Assembly: GCA_016930735.1 (NCBI GenBank)
Contig: JAFGGF010000353.1
Location: 1-23,338 of the forward strand
Direction of reading: 5' to 3'
Length of the DNA stretch: 23,338 nt
Origin: Prolixibacteraceae bacterium
GTDB taxonomy: Bacteria > Bacteroidota > Bacteroidia > Bacteroidales > Prolixibacteraceae
The notes under the pieces are model-generated. The model was not told the origin of the DNA. It did no database searches and saw only the letters and a program-made list of their open reading frames with translations. Positions within the stretch are counted from its first letter, which is position 1; the number at the start of each line of letters is the position of its first letter. Both the position numbers and the translations under genes were made by a program. Below, one piece after another: positions 14,245-22,516 of this stretch.

Positions 14245-16011
14245 TCAACTTTCCGTTTTCCCGTGCATGATCAAATCAAGGGCTTCTTCAAAAGATCCGG
14301 CATCAATTATTTCTCCTGAATTTACAAAGAAAATTTGATCGGCATTTTCGATGGTGTTGAGCCTGTGGGCAATAATAACCCTGGTTGTTGAGTCCGGAAG
14401 GTTTTTCAGAATTGCCTCAAGCTGCTGTTCGGTTACCGTGTCAATATTCGCAGTTGCCTCGTCAAGGATTAGGAGCTCAGGTTTGCGTAAAATTGCACGC
14501 ATAAAGGCAATAAGTTGTTTCTGCCCAAGGCTGATACCATCACCCGTTATCTGAACTGGTGTATCAAGCCCTTTTTCAAAACGCCTGAGAAGGCTTGAAA
14601 TTTTCGCCTCTTTAAGAGCATCTTCAAGCTGATCGTTTGTCAGGTCCGAACATTCAGGATTTCCGTATAAAATATTATCACGCACGGTACCTGTAAACAG
14701 GATTGGTTCCTGCAGAATGAAACCGATCTTTTTTGCCCTTCCACAGGAATCATACGACCTGATATCCTTCCCGTCCAACAGGATTTCCCCTTTAGTTGCA
14801 TCATAAAGCCTCGCTATAAGCGAAGCTGTTGTGGTTTTCCCACCTCCGGTCGGACCAACAAACGCATAGGTCTTCCCTCTTTCCAATTCAAAGCTGACCT
14901 TATGCAAAACTTCTTTGCCATTTGGGTAACTGAACGATACTTCCCGGAAATGAATGTATGAAGTATTTATATGCTGATTTTGATCTTCAACGATCGATAG
15001 ATTATTTTCAAATGAAAGCAAATGGGAAATCCGGTCCCAGGCAGCCAGAGCCTGCTGAAAGCTGGCCCAGAGTGCGGCCATTTGGCGCAGAGGATTATAA
15101 AAGTTTGAAATATAGGCCAGGAAACTTATCAGCAATCCAATTGAAAAATAGCCTTTGATAATAAGCCAGATACCTAACGACAATACCACAAGCTGGCCAA
15201 TATTCGATCCAAAGGTATAGACAGGTGTTAATGTATTATTGGCAATTCCTGCATGTACAGACTTCTTATAATTTTCAGTATTAGCGTCGTTAAACCGTTT
15301 CATGAAATAATCACGCCTGTTAAAAGTGATGACTACCCTGAAATTTGCCAGGCTTTCCTGAATTTCGGCAGATAAATAGCCCAGGCTTTTAAGGCTTGCT
15401 TCATTTTTCCTCCTGATCCAGGGCGAAACAACTTTGGTAAAAATCCAGAGGAAAAGCGCGGGTGTAAGCGCGGCCAGCCCAAGTGGAAGATTTATTATCA
15501 GTAGTATAATTCCTGCTCCGCCCATCGTAATCAGGCTGCCTATAAACCTCATCAGCGACTGAGAAAAAAACTGGTTAACTTTATCAGTATCGTTATTGAT
15601 CCTGGAGATCAGGTCTCCTGCTTTATTCTGATTAAAAAAATCAAGCGGAAGTTCCTGTAATTTATTAAAAACTGAGTTCCGTAAGCTGAAAAGCATTCGT
15701 TGCCCGATTCCCCCCATCATTTTCATCTGAGCATAATTTACTACAAAAGCGATAACATACATTCCAAGCAAAATCGCCGAAAACATAAGAAGTCCGTTAT
15801 AATCCTTTGCCTGAACATGTGTATCAATTGTATAACCAACAAGGTAAGGTCCCAGGAGGCTAAGCCCTGCATTCAGGAAAATGGCGGTAAATGCAATGAT
15901 CAGGTTTCGTCTTTCACCACTGATAATAGTAATCAGTTTCCTGAGTGAAACAACCAGCGGGAGTTTTTTGGCTGCCTTTTTATCCGATGCCTGGTTCAGA
16001 TTATAATTCAT
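14245..16011 (-). CDS. ABC exporter half-transporter, catalytic-site Walker A/B partner (TM288-like)
   Basis: The 588-residue half-transporter has a type-I exporter membrane domain (about 35-330) fused to a nucleotide-binding domain. Walker A is GPTGGGKT (386-393), Walker B LLILDEAT with D517 and the catalytic E518, and the switch is H549 in IIAHRLNT: all canonical. The signature, however, reads ISLGQKQ (493-499) instead of LSGGQ. It overlaps the upstream ABC gene by 11 nt, so the two are translationally coupled and almost certainly form a heterodimer. Heterodimeric exporters such as TM287/288, LmrCD and BmrCD show this pattern. In the dimer its Walker motifs would meet the partner's intact LSGGQ to form the active site. 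Substrate (drug, lipid or peptide) is not readable from the sequence. Confidence 0.93.
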   Translation of the reverse strand: MNYNLNQASDKKAAKKLPLVVSLRKLITIISGERRNLIIAFTAIFLNAGLSLLGPYLVGYTIDTHVQAKDYNGLLMFSAILLGMYVIAFVVNYAQMKMMGGIGQRMLFSLRNSVFNKLQELPLDFFNQNKAGDLISRINNDTDKVNQFFSQSLMRFIGSLITMGGAGIILLIINLPLGLAALTPALFLWIFTKVVSPWIRRKNEASLKSLGYLSAEIQESLANFRVVITFNRRDYFMKRFNDANTENYKKSVHAGIANNTLTPVYTFGSNIGQLVVLSLGIWLIIKGYFSIGLLISFLAYISNFYNPLRQMAALWASFQQALAAWDRISHLLSFENNLSIVEDQNQHINTSYIHFREVSFSYPNGKEVLHKVSFELERGKTYAFVGPTGGGKTTTASLIARLYDATKGEILLDGKDIRSYDSCGRAKKIGFILQEPILFTGTVRDNILYGNPECSDLTNDQLEDALKEAKISSLLRRFEKGLDTPVQITGDGISLGQKQLIAFMRAILRKPELLILDEATANIDTVTEQQLEAILKNLPDSTTRVIIAHRLNTIENADQIFFVNSGEIIDAGSFEEALDLIMHGKTES

Positions 16012-17746
16012 AATGATGTGTGCTTCGTTGTGAACTGTAAATCTGATTGTATTCGGGTGATCTTTCCAGCAAGTCTTTATGCTTACCTGAAGCTATAATT
16101 TCACCTTCCATAAGCAAAATAATCTGGTCAAAATGTTTAACCGGTGCAATTTTCTGTGTCACGGAAATAAGTGTCAGGTTAGGATAATTTTTCTGGATAT
16201 TACTGAGAATTTTATTTTCCGTTTTCTGGTCAACTCTGGAAGTAAAATCGTCAAGAAGCAATATTCCGGGATTAATAGCCAAGGCCCTTGCAAGCATTAT
16301 CCTTTGTTTTTGCCCGCCCGAAAGGCTCGTTCCCCTTTCCGAAACCAGGGTTTCAAATTTATCAGGAAGGGTTTCTATAAAGTCGGCCAATTCAGCTGTT
16401 TCAATCGCTTTTACCAACGACTCCTCATTAACCTCATCATTAAAAGCTATGTTTTCCCTGAGGCTCATATTAAAAATTACACTGTCCTGAAATACAAAAC
16501 CCAATTGTTTGTAAAAAACCTCCCTCGAATATTGCTCAATTGAGATACCATCGAATTCAACAGTTCCCGAATCAGGGGGGATCAGGTTTGAAAGAATATA
16601 CAGCAACTGGCTTTTCCCGCCTGCTGTTGGTCCGATAATGGCTGCTTTACTGCCTGCTTTAATTGAAAACGAAATATTTTTTAATACAGGTTTTTCACTG
16701 TATTTTAAAAACACATCTTTTACGACGATATCCCCTTTTATTTCCGAATCGATCGTTCCGGGTTCTTTTGGTGGCGGTTCTTCAAGTACCAGTTTTATCC
16801 TTTCATACGATGCTGTTGCGGATGCTATAATATTGCTCATAAAACCGATCATCATTATCGGGAATATCAACATCATCAGATAGCTCGTAAATGCAGCAAA
16901 GTTCCCAAGCGAAAGCGTTCCAAGGATAACATAATGGCCACCCATGGCAAGGATCGTCACAACAGCTAAATTTGAAACAAACATGATGATTGGGACAAGC
17001 ACTGAAAAAAGCTTTACAATGGACAACCCCAAATCACGTGATTCTACATTCTTTTCAAGGAATTTTAATGCTTCAGGTTGCTGCGAATTCAGTACCCTGA
17101 TAAGCGCTGACCCCAGGATACTTTCATTAATTACCCGGTTCAGTTCATCAATTACTTTCCGGCTTTTTCTGAATATAACCCTGACTTTCCGGAACACAAT
17201 AAAAAATGATGTAGCAATTATCGGGACTATTGCAAGAACTGCAAGAGCCAGTTTCAGATTGATCATAATAAGCAGGACCGCCGCACCAATAATCACAAAC
17301 AACGAGGAAATAATACTGACAAAAGCCTGTGAAACAAACATCTTGACTGAATCCATGTCGGAAGTCAGGTTGGTCAGGAATTTAGCCGGATTCGACTTTA
17401 ATATATACGAATAACTCTGATGTGAAATTTTATCTGCAACCTTTTTCCTGTAATCCCTTGCCACCCTCTCTGCCGTATAAGTTTGTATAACTCCCTGAAG
17501 AAAAGTAAAAATAAATATTCCAAAAGCAGCAATCAGAAACTCAACAATAACTTTTGTTACATTAAACTGTCCGGCTGAAAAATCATCAATTCCCCGTGAT
17601 ATAATTCTTGGGATAAGGAGGTTGATACTACTACCTGCCAAAGCCATAACAATCAACACAATTACAATCCTGTTGTAAGGCCCAAGTACGCTAAACAATC
17701 CTGCTCCTCTTCCTGCTGATTTTGATCTTTTTCCGGATCGGTCCAT
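16001..17746 (-). CDS. ABC exporter half-transporter, degenerate-site partner (TM287-like)
   Basis: The 581-residue first gene of the ABC pair has six membrane helices (about 25-310) and a nucleotide-binding domain. Walker A is GPTAGGKS (372-379) and the signature is an intact LSGGQ (475-479). The residue after Walker B D499 is D500 (LLLDDFTS), not the catalytic Glu, and the switch histidine is Q531 (SVTQKIAP). Both changes are those of the degenerate subunit in heterodimeric exporters; TM287 also has Asp and Gln there. This protein therefore gives the good signature to its partner's site, while its own Walker site is probably non-hydrolytic. The start at 17746 follows GAGG directly; no clear Bacteroidota promoter was found in the 152 nt upstream, so transcription from the NUDIX-type gene is possible. 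Confidence 0.93.
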   Translation of the reverse strand: MDRSGKRSKSAGRGAGLFSVLGPYNRIVIVLIVMALAGSSINLLIPRIISRGIDDFSAGQFNVTKVIVEFLIAAFGIFIFTFLQGVIQTYTAERVARDYRKKVADKISHQSYSYILKSNPAKFLTNLTSDMDSVKMFVSQAFVSIISSLFVIIGAAVLLIMINLKLALAVLAIVPIIATSFFIVFRKVRVIFRKSRKVIDELNRVINESILGSALIRVLNSQQPEALKFLEKNVESRDLGLSIVKLFSVLVPIIMFVSNLAVVTILAMGGHYVILGTLSLGNFAAFTSYLMMLIFPIMMIGFMSNIIASATASYERIKLVLEEPPPKEPGTIDSEIKGDIVVKDVFLKYSEKPVLKNISFSIKAGSKAAIIGPTAGGKSQLLYILSNLIPPDSGTVEFDGISIEQYSREVFYKQLGFVFQDSVIFNMSLRENIAFNDEVNEESLVKAIETAELADFIETLPDKFETLVSERGTSLSGGQKQRIMLARALAINPGILLLDDFTSRVDQKTENKILSNIQKNYPNLTLISVTQKIAPVKHFDQIILLMEGEIIASGKHKDLLERSPEYNQIYSSQRSTHHYEL

Positions 17747-17898
17747 CCTCGGTTAAATTATTCTGCAAAGAAACCGAAATCAAACGAATTTCTTCCAAAA
17801 GTCTGATAAAGGAATCAATAATTACTAAAAAATAACAATGAATCTGATGTATGGTTTGATCTTTAAATTAAATATTTGGCTGATCAAAACTTAATATA

Positions 17899-18672
17899 TC
17901 AAAATCCGAATTTGGTTTTTTCTTCCAGGAAACGTTTATATTCCTCCCGGTTAAACCGGTACAGATGTGATGGACGCCCCTGGCTGTCCTTTTTTTGATC
18001 CACCTGTTCCAAAATCCCTGATTTTAATATTTTTCTGCGGAAGGTGCCACGGTCGATACTGCGATCCAGAATTGCTTCAAATAATCCTCTTAATTCATTT
18101 AGGGTAAACAAATCCGGTAAAAGACTGGAAGCCACCGGATGACTCAATATTTCAGTGCCAAGAATTTTTCTTGTTTCTTCAACAATATCAGCATGGTCCA
18201 TAGCCATCTTTTCCGGTTTATTAACATCCAGCCAGGTCAGTTCATTCATTAATCCACCGGGAGCAATCTGAATGGCTGAAAAATTGATTAATCCATAATA
18301 AACAACCGATACAAATCGCTGTCCTACCCAGGTTAAAATTTTATTGTCTTGAACCGGATTGCCGGTTTTAAATCCTTCAAACCCTGATACCCTCCCCACT
18401 TCGCCAAATATTTTAATTTGCCTTAAAAAAACCCGGCTAATGCCAACCAAATCCAAATTCCGGTATGCTGCTTCATCAAGCGATTCGCTCCTTTTAACAT
18501 AGCCCCCGGGCAACATCCAGTTTTCAAATCCAGGCATTTTATATACAAGCACCTGTAACCCCGGATGCCTGTAACCCAATACAACACAGTTTATGGAAAT
18601 ATGTGGCAAAAAAGATTCAACTCCTTCGTTAAAATAATTCTTTAAAATATTTTCAATCAATTTTTTATCCAC
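17899..18672 (-). CDS. NUDIX-fold transcriptional regulator (NrtR/AraR-like)
   Basis: A NUDIX domain (about 22-155) is followed by a winged-helix region (about 175-250, with SIDRGTFRRKILKSGILEQV and QGRPSHLYRFNREEY). This is the layout of NrtR-type repressors and of the NUDIX-type arabinose regulator AraR of Bacteroides. The NUDIX box keeps G57, E63 and R71, but the REUxEE glutamates are lost (R71-N-L-D-L-V), so the domain should bind a ligand rather than hydrolyse nucleotides. It is divergent from a GH3 glycosidase, and a 17-bp palindrome lies between them; regulation of that gene, and of itself, is inferred. Ligand unknown: a sugar is plausible from the neighbour, ADP-ribose from NrtR. The start is GTG at 18672; an in-frame stop lies 12 nt upstream, so no earlier start exists. 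Confidence 0.9.
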   Translation of the reverse strand: MDKKLIENILKNYFNEGVESFLPHISINCVVLGYRHPGLQVLVYKMPGFENWMLPGGYVKRSESLDEAAYRNLDLVGISRVFLRQIKIFGEVGRVSGFEGFKTGNPVQDNKILTWVGQRFVSVVYYGLINFSAIQIAPGGLMNELTWLDVNKPEKMAMDHADIVEETRKILGTEILSHPVASSLLPDLFTLNELRGLFEAILDRSIDRGTFRRKILKSGILEQVDQKKDSQGRPSHLYRFNREEYKRFLEEKTKFGF

Positions 18673-18677
18673 AGCAA

Positions 18678-18685
18678 CAAAACTA
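18678..18685 (-). promoter_or_regulatory. -7 box candidate for the NUDIX regulator gene
   Basis: The minus strand reads TAGTTTTG (18685-18678), matching TAnnTTTG. TTG at 18703-18701, inside the left half of the palindrome, is 15 bp away, shorter than usual. The expected start would fall at or next to the GTG codon, which implies a leaderless or near-leaderless mRNA. Confidence 0.4.
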
Positions 18686-18695
18686 CAAAATATAC

Positions 18696-18712
18696 TGAGG
18701 CAATTTGCCTCA
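18696..18712. promoter_or_regulatory. 17-bp palindrome, probable operator of the NUDIX regulator
   Basis: TGAGGCAA (18696-18703), one T, and TTGCCTCA (18705-18712) form a perfect inverted repeat in an AT-rich divergent intergenic region. Its right half contains the TTG that serves as the -33 element of the GH3 promoter, and its left half contains the only TTG available to the opposite promoter. A bound dimer would therefore block both. No other copy was noticed in the window, but this was not searched by computer. Confidence 0.75.
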
Positions 18713-18736
18713 TAGTGAATGTTTTTCCTATTTTTG
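18705..18736 (+). promoter_or_regulatory. Promoter of the GH3 glycosidase gene
   Basis: TTG (18705-18707), a 21-bp spacer and TATTTTTG (18729-18736) fit the Bacteroidota pattern at the long end of its spacing. The start should be near 18743, about 40 nt before the ATG. The TTG is inside the palindrome at 18696-18712. Confidence 0.6.
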
Positions 18737-18782
18737 TATGTAAATAATAAATTCTGAAATTATATTAATAATCTGAAGTACC

Positions 18783-21200
18783 ATGAAAAGATTCCTGAAA
18801 ATCCTGTTAAAAGTTGTATTGGTAATAATTGGGTTGATCGTGGTGGCCGCAATTTCCGGAGCAATTTATATCAATAAAAACTTTCTGAACATCGATAAAA
18901 AAGACAAATACAGTAAGGTTGAGATGCAGGAAATTACGGTTGATGGTTACACTTTCCGCGACCTAAACCGGAATGGATTGCTTGATATCTACGAAGACGG
19001 ACGAGAACCGATTGAAGCCAGGGCAAATGATTTGCTTTCTCAAATGACACTGGACGAAAAAATCCGGATACTGAAAGGTTCAGGAATGGGCTCAGGGATT
19101 GGTTTGGGGCCATCAAAAGAGAGTGTTCCGGGAGCAGCCGGAACAATTGTCGCCGTCTCCCGTCTGGGTCTTCCATCCATTATTTTGTCGGATGGGCCTG
19201 CAGGTTTACGTATTAACCCAACCCGGAGGAATGACAATAAAACTTACTACTGTACAGCCTTCCCGATTGGTACTTTGCTGGCTTCAACCTGGAATACCGA
19301 ACTGGTTGGACAGGTTGGAGAAGCAATGGGAAACGAAGTACTTGAATATGGAATAGACATGATCCTGGGCCCGGGAGCAAACATCCACAGAAATCCATTA
19401 TGCGGACGGAATTTCGAGTATTATTCTGAAGATCCTGTTTTAACAGGAAATATTGGTGCTGCTATGGTGAATGGAATAGAATCAAATGGTGTAGGAACCT
19501 CGGTGAAACATTTTGTTGCCAATAACCAGGAAACCAACCGGAACAACAACGATGTGATTGTATCAGAAAGGGCCTTACGTGAGATTTATCTGAAAGGATT
19601 TGAAATCATTGTAAAAAAGGCACAACCATGGACCCTGATGTCATCATATAACAAGGTGAACGGAACTTATACTTCTGAAAGCCGCGTTTTACTTACAGAT
19701 ATTGTACGCAACTACTGGAATTTCGAAGGAATTATAATGACAGACTGGTACGGCGGGAAAAATCCGCCTGCACAGATCCATGCGGGGAATGACCTTTTGG
19801 AACCGGGAACGAGGAAACAATATAAATCATTAATAAAAGCCACAGAAAACAATGAATTAACGGAAGAAGACATAAACACTTCTGTAAAACGGATTCTGAA
19901 ACTGATACTGAACTCCCGGAAAATGGAACAATACCATTTCAGCAACAATCCCGATCTGGAAGCACATGCACAGATTACCCGGCTTTCGGCAGCTGAAGGA
20001 ATGGTGCTTTTGAAAAATAATGAAACCCTTCCTTTTACAGGGGTAAAAAATATTGCACTTTTTGGTGTAACTTCTTATGATTTTATTGCCGGGGGAACAG
20101 GTTCCGGCGATGTAAATGAAGCTTATACTGTTTCACTTGAACAAGGGCTGAAAAATGCCGGATATGAAATAAATGAAGCTGCAAAAAATGCATTTGAAGA
20201 ACACAGGGCAGCCAACGAAAAAGCATTTGAAAAACCCAAAGGTACACTTCAGGCAATGATGAATATTTACTCTCCTCCGGAATTTGTTCCTTCAGAAGAT
20301 CTGCTCGGCCAATGTACCGGAAGTGCTGATATTGCCATCATTACAATTGGACGAAACAGTGGAGAGGGTAAGGACAGAGTGGAAGAAAATGATTTTTTAT
20401 TGTCAGTAACTGAACAGGAAATGGTCGAAAAAGTATGCGATGCCTTCCATGCAGCCGGTAAAAAAGCAGTGGTTGTTATGAATATAGGAGGAGTGATTGA
20501 AACAGCATCCTGGAAAGAAAAACCCGATGCCATTTTAGTGGCCTGGCAGGGCGGGCAGGAAGGCGGCAATTCAGTAGCCGATATTTTAAGCGGAAAAATA
20601 AATCCAAGTGGCAAACTGCCGATGACTTTCCCGATAGCTCTCAAAGACCATGCATCCAGTGCCAATTTCCCGATGGAGGGCAAACCAATGAATGCCAACT
20701 CATTTATTTCTGGAGGAAAAGAAAAGCCGGAAGAAGAAATGATAGCCAATGTTGATTATACAAATTATGAAGAAGGAATTTATATTGGCTACCGCCACTT
20801 CGACAAAAACAGTATTGAAGTCTCCTACCCTTTTGGATTCGGATTATCCTATACCAGGTTTGAATATCAAAATATGAATGTTACATTAAACAATGATACC
20901 GTTTACATTAATGTTACAATTGCAAATACAGGTGAAACATCAGGTAAAGAAGCTTTGGAAATTTATGTTTCAAAACCCGGAACTACAATCGACCGGCCGG
21001 TTAAGGAACTGAAAGCTTTCACAAAAACCCCGTTACTGAACAAAGGTGAAACAGCTGAATTGACATTAACCATCCCTGTTTCTGAGTTATCATACTGGGA
21101 TGAAGAAAATTCAGGATGGGCACTGGAAAAAGGGGTTTATGTAATCCATGCTGCTTCATCATCGAGGGATATCAGGCTAAGCAGGGAGGTTACTTTATAA
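18783..21200 (+). CDS. GH3-family beta-glycosidase, membrane-anchored
   Basis: Glycoside hydrolase family 3, most often beta-glucosidase or beta-xylosidase. Residues 11-30 form one hydrophobic helix without a lipobox Cys, which suggests an uncleaved anchor with the enzyme in the periplasm. A Ca-binding-type loop, DLNRNGLLDIYED (60-72), precedes the catalytic barrel. Barrel motifs are LSDGPAGLR (135-143), GRNFEYYSEDP (208-218), the KH pair at 242-243 and nucleophile D321 in GIIMTDWYG. The second alpha/beta domain follows (LKNNETLPF, then GRNSGEGKDRVEENDF). A fibronectin-III-like domain closes the protein (about 700-790, SGKEALEIYVSKP and RPVKELKAF). Length (805 residues) is normal for three-domain members. 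Substrate cannot be fixed. It faces the divergent NUDIX-type regulator and stands alone, with no SusC/D pair in the window. Confidence 0.93.
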   Translation: MKRFLKILLKVVLVIIGLIVVAAISGAIYINKNFLNIDKKDKYSKVEMQEITVDGYTFRDLNRNGLLDIYEDGREPIEARANDLLSQMTLDEKIRILKGSGMGSGIGLGPSKESVPGAAGTIVAVSRLGLPSIILSDGPAGLRINPTRRNDNKTYYCTAFPIGTLLASTWNTELVGQVGEAMGNEVLEYGIDMILGPGANIHRNPLCGRNFEYYSEDPVLTGNIGAAMVNGIESNGVGTSVKHFVANNQETNRNNNDVIVSERALREIYLKGFEIIVKKAQPWTLMSSYNKVNGTYTSESRVLLTDIVRNYWNFEGIIMTDWYGGKNPPAQIHAGNDLLEPGTRKQYKSLIKATENNELTEEDINTSVKRILKLILNSRKMEQYHFSNNPDLEAHAQITRLSAAEGMVLLKNNETLPFTGVKNIALFGVTSYDFIAGGTGSGDVNEAYTVSLEQGLKNAGYEINEAAKNAFEEHRAANEKAFEKPKGTLQAMMNIYSPPEFVPSEDLLGQCTGSADIAIITIGRNSGEGKDRVEENDFLLSVTEQEMVEKVCDAFHAAGKKAVVVMNIGGVIETASWKEKPDAILVAWQGGQEGGNSVADILSGKINPSGKLPMTFPIALKDHASSANFPMEGKPMNANSFISGGKEKPEEEMIANVDYTNYEEGIYIGYRHFDKNSIEVSYPFGFGLSYTRFEYQNMNVTLNNDTVYINVTIANTGETSGKEALEIYVSKPGTTIDRPVKELKAFTKTPLLNKGETAELTLTIPVSELSYWDEENSGWALEKGVYVIHAASSSRDIRLSREVTL

Positions 21201-21295
21201 ACGAGTAAATCAGCATTTTCCGTTTAAATACTATTAAAACTTCGAACTTCCCAGAAAGCATTGGTAATAAATGCGTTAAATAATAAAAATTATTG

Positions 21296-21348
21296 GGATT
21301 AAGGGTATTTAATGAATTGTACAACAGTTACCTGTATTGCCTTAATCC
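21296..21348. terminator. Inverted repeat at the convergent gene ends
   Basis: GGATTAAGG (21296-21304) and CCTTAATCC (21340-21348) are perfect 9-bp inverted arms with a 35-nt loop. The right arm covers the stop codon of the PD40 gene. It lies between convergent genes and may end transcription from both sides, but there is no T-run and the loop is long, so function is uncertain. Confidence 0.35.
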
Positions 21349-22289
21349 ATTAAAGATTGCTGTTTTAACTCTTCAATAATTTCTGAAGAAACCCATAAAA
21401 TCCTGTGCCACCCTTCCCTTTGGCTTAAAAAAAACAGGTATTTCCCGTCAGGTGTCAACGATGCACAAAGGTCATTATTAACTGTATTAATATGTGGTCC
21501 CAGTTCAATTGCTTTTGCCCAGCTACCATCAGCTTTTTTAAAGCTAACATATAAATCTGCTTTTTTTGTATCATCGCCAACCCTTGTAAATACAATAAAA
21601 CTTTCATCAGGAGCAATACAGGGAGCTAATTCTTTGCCATAAGTATTTATCATTTCACCAAGGTCCTGTGGTTCCAAGAATTTTTTACCGTCAAACTCAG
21701 CATAGTAAATATCCTGTCCCCCTCTGACTCCTTTTTTTTCTGAGGTGAAGTACAGATTACCATTAGCAGCAAAAGTAAATGTCCAGTGTGAAGGGTGTTC
21801 CAATATGGTTTCATCTATAAGTTTTGGTTCAGACCATCCTTCCGGTATTCTTTCAACAAACCATATCCGCTCCCGTTCAGGGTCTCCCTGTTTTGGCTGA
21901 CGGAAAGACTGAAAATATAGTTTGTTTCCATCAGGAGAAAATGCAGGTTCACCACCCTCCTTTTCATGACCGAAATAAATTCTTTCGGGCGCTGACCAAA
22001 CACCGTCCACAATTTTTGAATGCATCATACAACCACTTCGTTCCATCGGGCTCCAAAAAGCTTCGGTCAGATCAGGAGAAAAAACAATGGTCGAATGATA
22101 CCCGGCTTCAGCATTCATTAGTTCAGGAGCAAATAACTCAGGAATCTTACCGGGTGGCTTTTGCCCGAAATATTTTCCTGAATAAATGATTGAATCTGAC
22201 ATGTGAGCATTTTTCCCCTGAGCAAATGAATGTACGGAAATCACCAGTAAGGCGATCTCCAATAATATAATCTTCTCAAATATTTTCAT
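21342..22289 (-). CDS. Exported PD40 (WD40-like) beta-propeller protein
   Basis: A signal peptide (residues 1-23, ending SFAQ) precedes a beta-propeller. Five PD40-type repeats recur every 47-55 residues: FSPDLTEAFWS (70-80), FSPDGNKLYFQS (117-128), FAANGNLYFTS (173-183), IAPDESFIVFTR (225-236) and LTPDGKYLFFLS (278-289). Each is followed by a strand such as RIWFVER or DIYYAEF. The repeats resemble those of TolB and of OmpA-linked PD40 proteins, but no OmpA or carboxypeptidase-like domain is attached. No catalytic residues can be proposed; the protein probably binds other proteins or glycans in the periplasm. No Cys follows the signal peptide, so it is not a lipoprotein by this start. No Bacteroidota-type promoter was found; the structured element at 22319-22443 is upstream. 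Confidence 0.85.
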   Translation of the reverse strand: MKIFEKIILLEIALLVISVHSFAQGKNAHMSDSIIYSGKYFGQKPPGKIPELFAPELMNAEAGYHSTIVFSPDLTEAFWSPMERSGCMMHSKIVDGVWSAPERIYFGHEKEGGEPAFSPDGNKLYFQSFRQPKQGDPERERIWFVERIPEGWSEPKLIDETILEHPSHWTFTFAANGNLYFTSEKKGVRGGQDIYYAEFDGKKFLEPQDLGEMINTYGKELAPCIAPDESFIVFTRVGDDTKKADLYVSFKKADGSWAKAIELGPHINTVNNDLCASLTPDGKYLFFLSQREGWHRILWVSSEIIEELKQQSLMD

Positions 22290-22318
22290 TTTCCTTTTTT
22301 AAATTGTACCTATTGTCT

Positions 22319-22443
22319 GCTTGTAAGTTGCCGTTACACCCTAAAAGCCTCCGGGGTAACTGCGAAACGAACCCTGAAGCCTCTGAGCGTGGATGGAGCA
22401 CAACCAAACCCCGCTATGCATTATAGCGCTTTATTGCGGTTTG
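22319..22443. other. Structured, GC-richer intergenic element of unknown kind
   Basis: This stretch is visibly richer in G and C than the flanks and holds two dyads. The first is GTTAC-A-CCC (22333-22341) with GGGGTAAC (22353-22360): 8 bp with a bulged A. The second is CAAACC (22405-22410) with GGTTTG (22438-22443), enclosing CGCTAT (22412-22417) and ATAGCG (22423-22428). AAGCCTC occurs twice (22346-22352 and 22377-22383). It lies between two minus-strand genes. No credible coding frame is present (the longest seen is about 26 codons on the minus strand). It could be a dispersed intergenic repeat, a structured leader RNA of the PD40 gene, or a remnant of a mobile element. Confidence 0.5.
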
Positions 22444-22516
22444 TTAATTTTCATTCATTATTATTACATAGTCAAACATTAGGGTTTTAATCCTGAAATT
22501 GCAAATCTTCTTATGT

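Noticed and set aside
22319..22443. Integron attC site
   Set aside because: The dyads suggested it, but no matching GTTRRRY/RYYYAAC core pair was found, and there is no integrase or cassette array.
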